A stretch of 64,000 nt of DNA from Candidatus Zixiibacteriota bacterium (GTDB lineage: Bacteria > Zixibacteria > MSB-5A5 > GN15 > FEB-12): positions 1 to 64,000 of the forward strand of contig JAJRQO010000027.1 in assembly GCA_024280215.1 (NCBI GenBank), in the 5' to 3' direction. The translations under genes and the position numbers were made by a program. The notes under the pieces are model-generated. The model did no database searches. It was not told where the DNA came from and saw nothing but the letters and a program-made list of their open reading frames with translations. Within the stretch, counting starts at the first letter, position 1. Each line of letters starts with the position of its first letter. Shown here piece by piece: positions 61,958-64,000 of the stretch.

Positions 61958-63322
61958 TTAATTCAACAAACTTTCTATTGCTACTTGAAGGTTCTCGACA
62001 CCGATAAGTTCAATTTTTGATTCGGTCGTTTTTGATATGTTCGACTTCGGAAGCATGACTCGTTTAAATCCCATTTTTTCTGCTTCATTGATTCGTCTAT
62101 CAGCAAGCGACACGCCCCGCACTTCACCCGACAATCCAACCTCACCAAAGACCAAAGTATACGGGTCAATCGGTTTATTGAGAAGCGATGAAACTATCGA
62201 AACCAACAGCGCTAAATCTGTCGAAGGTTCCGCAATCTTGAGTCCGCCCGCAGGCGAGACAAAAACGTCGTTAGTTCCCATCGGGTAACCACACCGTTTT
62301 TCCAAAATTGCCAAGAGTAAAGCCAACCGTTTGTTATCGATTCCCCCCGCAACTCTCTGAGCATTTCCATAATTTGCCGCTGTCACCAACGCTTGAATCT
62401 CGACCAAAATCGGACGACTCCCCTCGCAAAGTGCCGTCACAACCGCACCGCTTCGATGCTCCTGATATTTTTCTGAGAGAAAAAGCGACGATGGATTGCT
62501 GACTTCGACAAGCCCCTCTTGTCGCATTTCAAAAAGTCCAATCTCCGAAACAGAGCCAAACCGATTTTTATTAGCACGAAGCATTCGATACAAATGGGTA
62601 TGGTCGCCCTCAAAATAAATAACGGTATCAACCATATGCTCCAGAAGTTTCGGACCCGCAACGACGCCATCTTTGGTCACATGTCCGATCAGAAAGAGTG
62701 CGATATCATTTGCCTTGGCAGAACTAATCAATTGATGCGAGACCTCTCGAATCTGCCCGACTGTCCCCGGAGGTGAGTCAAGCATAGACGATGAAACGGT
62801 CTGAATTGAATCAACTATGATAACTTGAAATCTTTCTTTGGTAATAAGCGAATTGATTTCTTCAAGCGAGGTTGTATTTATAGCGGTGACATTTTCACCA
62901 ATTACTTGTAATCTATTTGAACGAAGTTTGAGTTGCGAAAGAGATTCCTCACCAGTCACATACAAAACCTGTAGACCTAATTTGGAATATGCTTCGGCTG
63001 CTTGTAAAATAAGGGTCGACTTGCCAATCCCAGGTTCTCCTCCAAGAAGTATCGTCATACCAGGAAGCAAATGCCCTCCAAGCACTCTGTCGAATTCAGA
63101 GATGCCACTTTTGTATCCAAACGATTGCGACATTTCTATTTCGGGAATTCGTTTTTTTACCGAGTCGGTTATTTTTGTGGTAGTACCTTTTTTGGTCGTA
63201 ACTTTTTCTTCAAGGAGAGAATTCCAAGCGTGGCACTCTTTGCACTGCCCTTGCCATTTTGGATGTTCGGCTCCGCATTGAGAACAAAAATATGCTGATT
63301 TCAGTTTTTTACTTATCGCCAT
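61958..63322 (-). CDS. radA: DNA repair protein RadA
   Basis: CSQCGAEHPKWQGQCKECHAWNSL, GGEPGIGKST, Lon-like C-terminus. Confidence 0.96.
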   Translation of the reverse strand: MAISKKLKSAYFCSQCGAEHPKWQGQCKECHAWNSLLEEKVTTKKGTTTKITDSVKKRIPEIEMSQSFGYKSGISEFDRVLGGHLLPGMTILLGGEPGIGKSTLILQAAEAYSKLGLQVLYVTGEESLSQLKLRSNRLQVIGENVTAINTTSLEEINSLITKERFQVIIVDSIQTVSSSMLDSPPGTVGQIREVSHQLISSAKANDIALFLIGHVTKDGVVAGPKLLEHMVDTVIYFEGDHTHLYRMLRANKNRFGSVSEIGLFEMRQEGLVEVSNPSSLFLSEKYQEHRSGAVVTALCEGSRPILVEIQALVTAANYGNAQRVAGGIDNKRLALLLAILEKRCGYPMGTNDVFVSPAGGLKIAEPSTDLALLVSIVSSLLNKPIDPYTLVFGEVGLSGEVRGVSLADRRINEAEKMGFKRVMLPKSNISKTTESKIELIGVENLQVAIESLLN

Positions 63323-63407
63323 TATTATAAACCTTACATGAATTTGTTATGCATTATATATCACAATACACACAACAATAAAATTCCTCTATCACATATT
63401 TGTCGGA

Positions 63408-64000
63408 TTAAAATGGTGGTGGCTCTTCCTCGTCACGATTATCTGGAACTGGCATTTGCTGACTAACCCCATCAACCCCTGGAGGAAGTTCACGATAACC
63501 AGGAGCAAGATTTTCAAACCGAGCAAACTCTTTGACAAAAGCGAGCTTGATATTTCCCGTGGCACCATTACGCTGCTTGGCAATAATAACTTCCGCTTTC
63601 CCCTCGACTTCCTGAAATTTCGGATCAGTCTTTTCAATATGTGCCATGTAATGTTCTTCACGATAAACAAACATGACCAAATCGGCATCCTGCTCAATCG
63701 CACCAGATTCACGCAGGTCAGAAAGCATCGGACGTTTGTCAGGTCGAGATTCGACATTACGAGAGAGCTGTGAACATGCCATCACCGGAACGTTCAGCTC
63801 CTTCGCCATAATTTTCATAGAGCGAGAAATCGCCGACATCTCCTGCTGACGGTTCTCGTGACGACCAGACATCTGCATCATCTGAATATAATCAACGATG
63901 ACAAGTCCCAAGTTATGTTGCGATTTCAAACGTCTCGCTTTGGCAAGCATTTCCATCCCACCCAAGTCAGGAGTATCATCAATGAAAATCGGTGCTTCTG
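63408..64000 (-). CDS. dnaB: replicative DNA helicase DnaB, C-terminal part (runs off the window)
   Basis: (I)[37 protein letters not shown]; open frame continues to 64000. Confidence 0.93.
   Translation of the reverse strand, partial: EAPIFIDDTPDLGGMEMLAKARRLKSQHNLGLVIVDYIQMMQMSGRHENRQQEMSAISRSMKIMAKELNVPVMACSQLSRNVESRPDKRPMLSDLRESGAIEQDADLVMFVYREEHYMAHIEKTDPKFQEVEGKAEVIIAKQRNGATGNIKLAFVKEFARFENLAPGYRELPPGVDGVSQQMPVPDNRDEEEPPPF

Noticed and set aside
63392-63757. 121-aa ORF overlapping dnaB in another frame
   Set aside because: dnaB frame has clear helicase motifs; this frame does not.

Overview
The window is a gene-dense, AT-rich bacterial chromosome segment. The C-terminal secretion/sorting tails (xxNYPNPFNPxTxIxFxLP...KKMxxLK) and gene content suggest the Zixibacteria/Ignavibacteria/KSB1-like (FCB) lineages; this placement is inference only. 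Content in order: Mla-type lipid transport genes; two secreted proteins with sorting tails, one an SBBP-repeat protein; an OPT transporter; xer, comF, a metal permease and relA/spoT; a glycosyltransferase/ABC cluster; prfB with a programmed +1 frameshift; pta, an aminotransferase and pckA; a central-carbon cluster (icd, mdh, larA-like, ndk, korCBAD-like, sucDC, cca, arcC, cDPGS-like, aldehyde dehydrogenase); then tgt, radA and partial dnaB. I saw no CRISPR array, rRNA gene, transposase or obvious tRNA gene. The most unusual signal is a population of short palindromic repeats in several sequence families. Many have a GTAG (CTAC) tag beside a perfect or near-perfect palindrome, and several occur as closely spaced inverted pairs. 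This is the architecture of REP/REPIN elements mobilised by RAYT (TnpA_REP) transposases. One exact 27-bp unit lies in frame inside tgt, encoding VGQNPCGSD, and is identical to a copy just upstream of tgt. A different 27-bp palindrome lies in frame inside the SBBP-repeat protein (VTLSLSKGH). Other notable points are an in-frame TAG splitting a DUF2723 membrane protein, a permease whose conserved N-terminus lacks any standard start codon, and lysine-rich C-terminal tails on SucD and the cDPGS-like protein.
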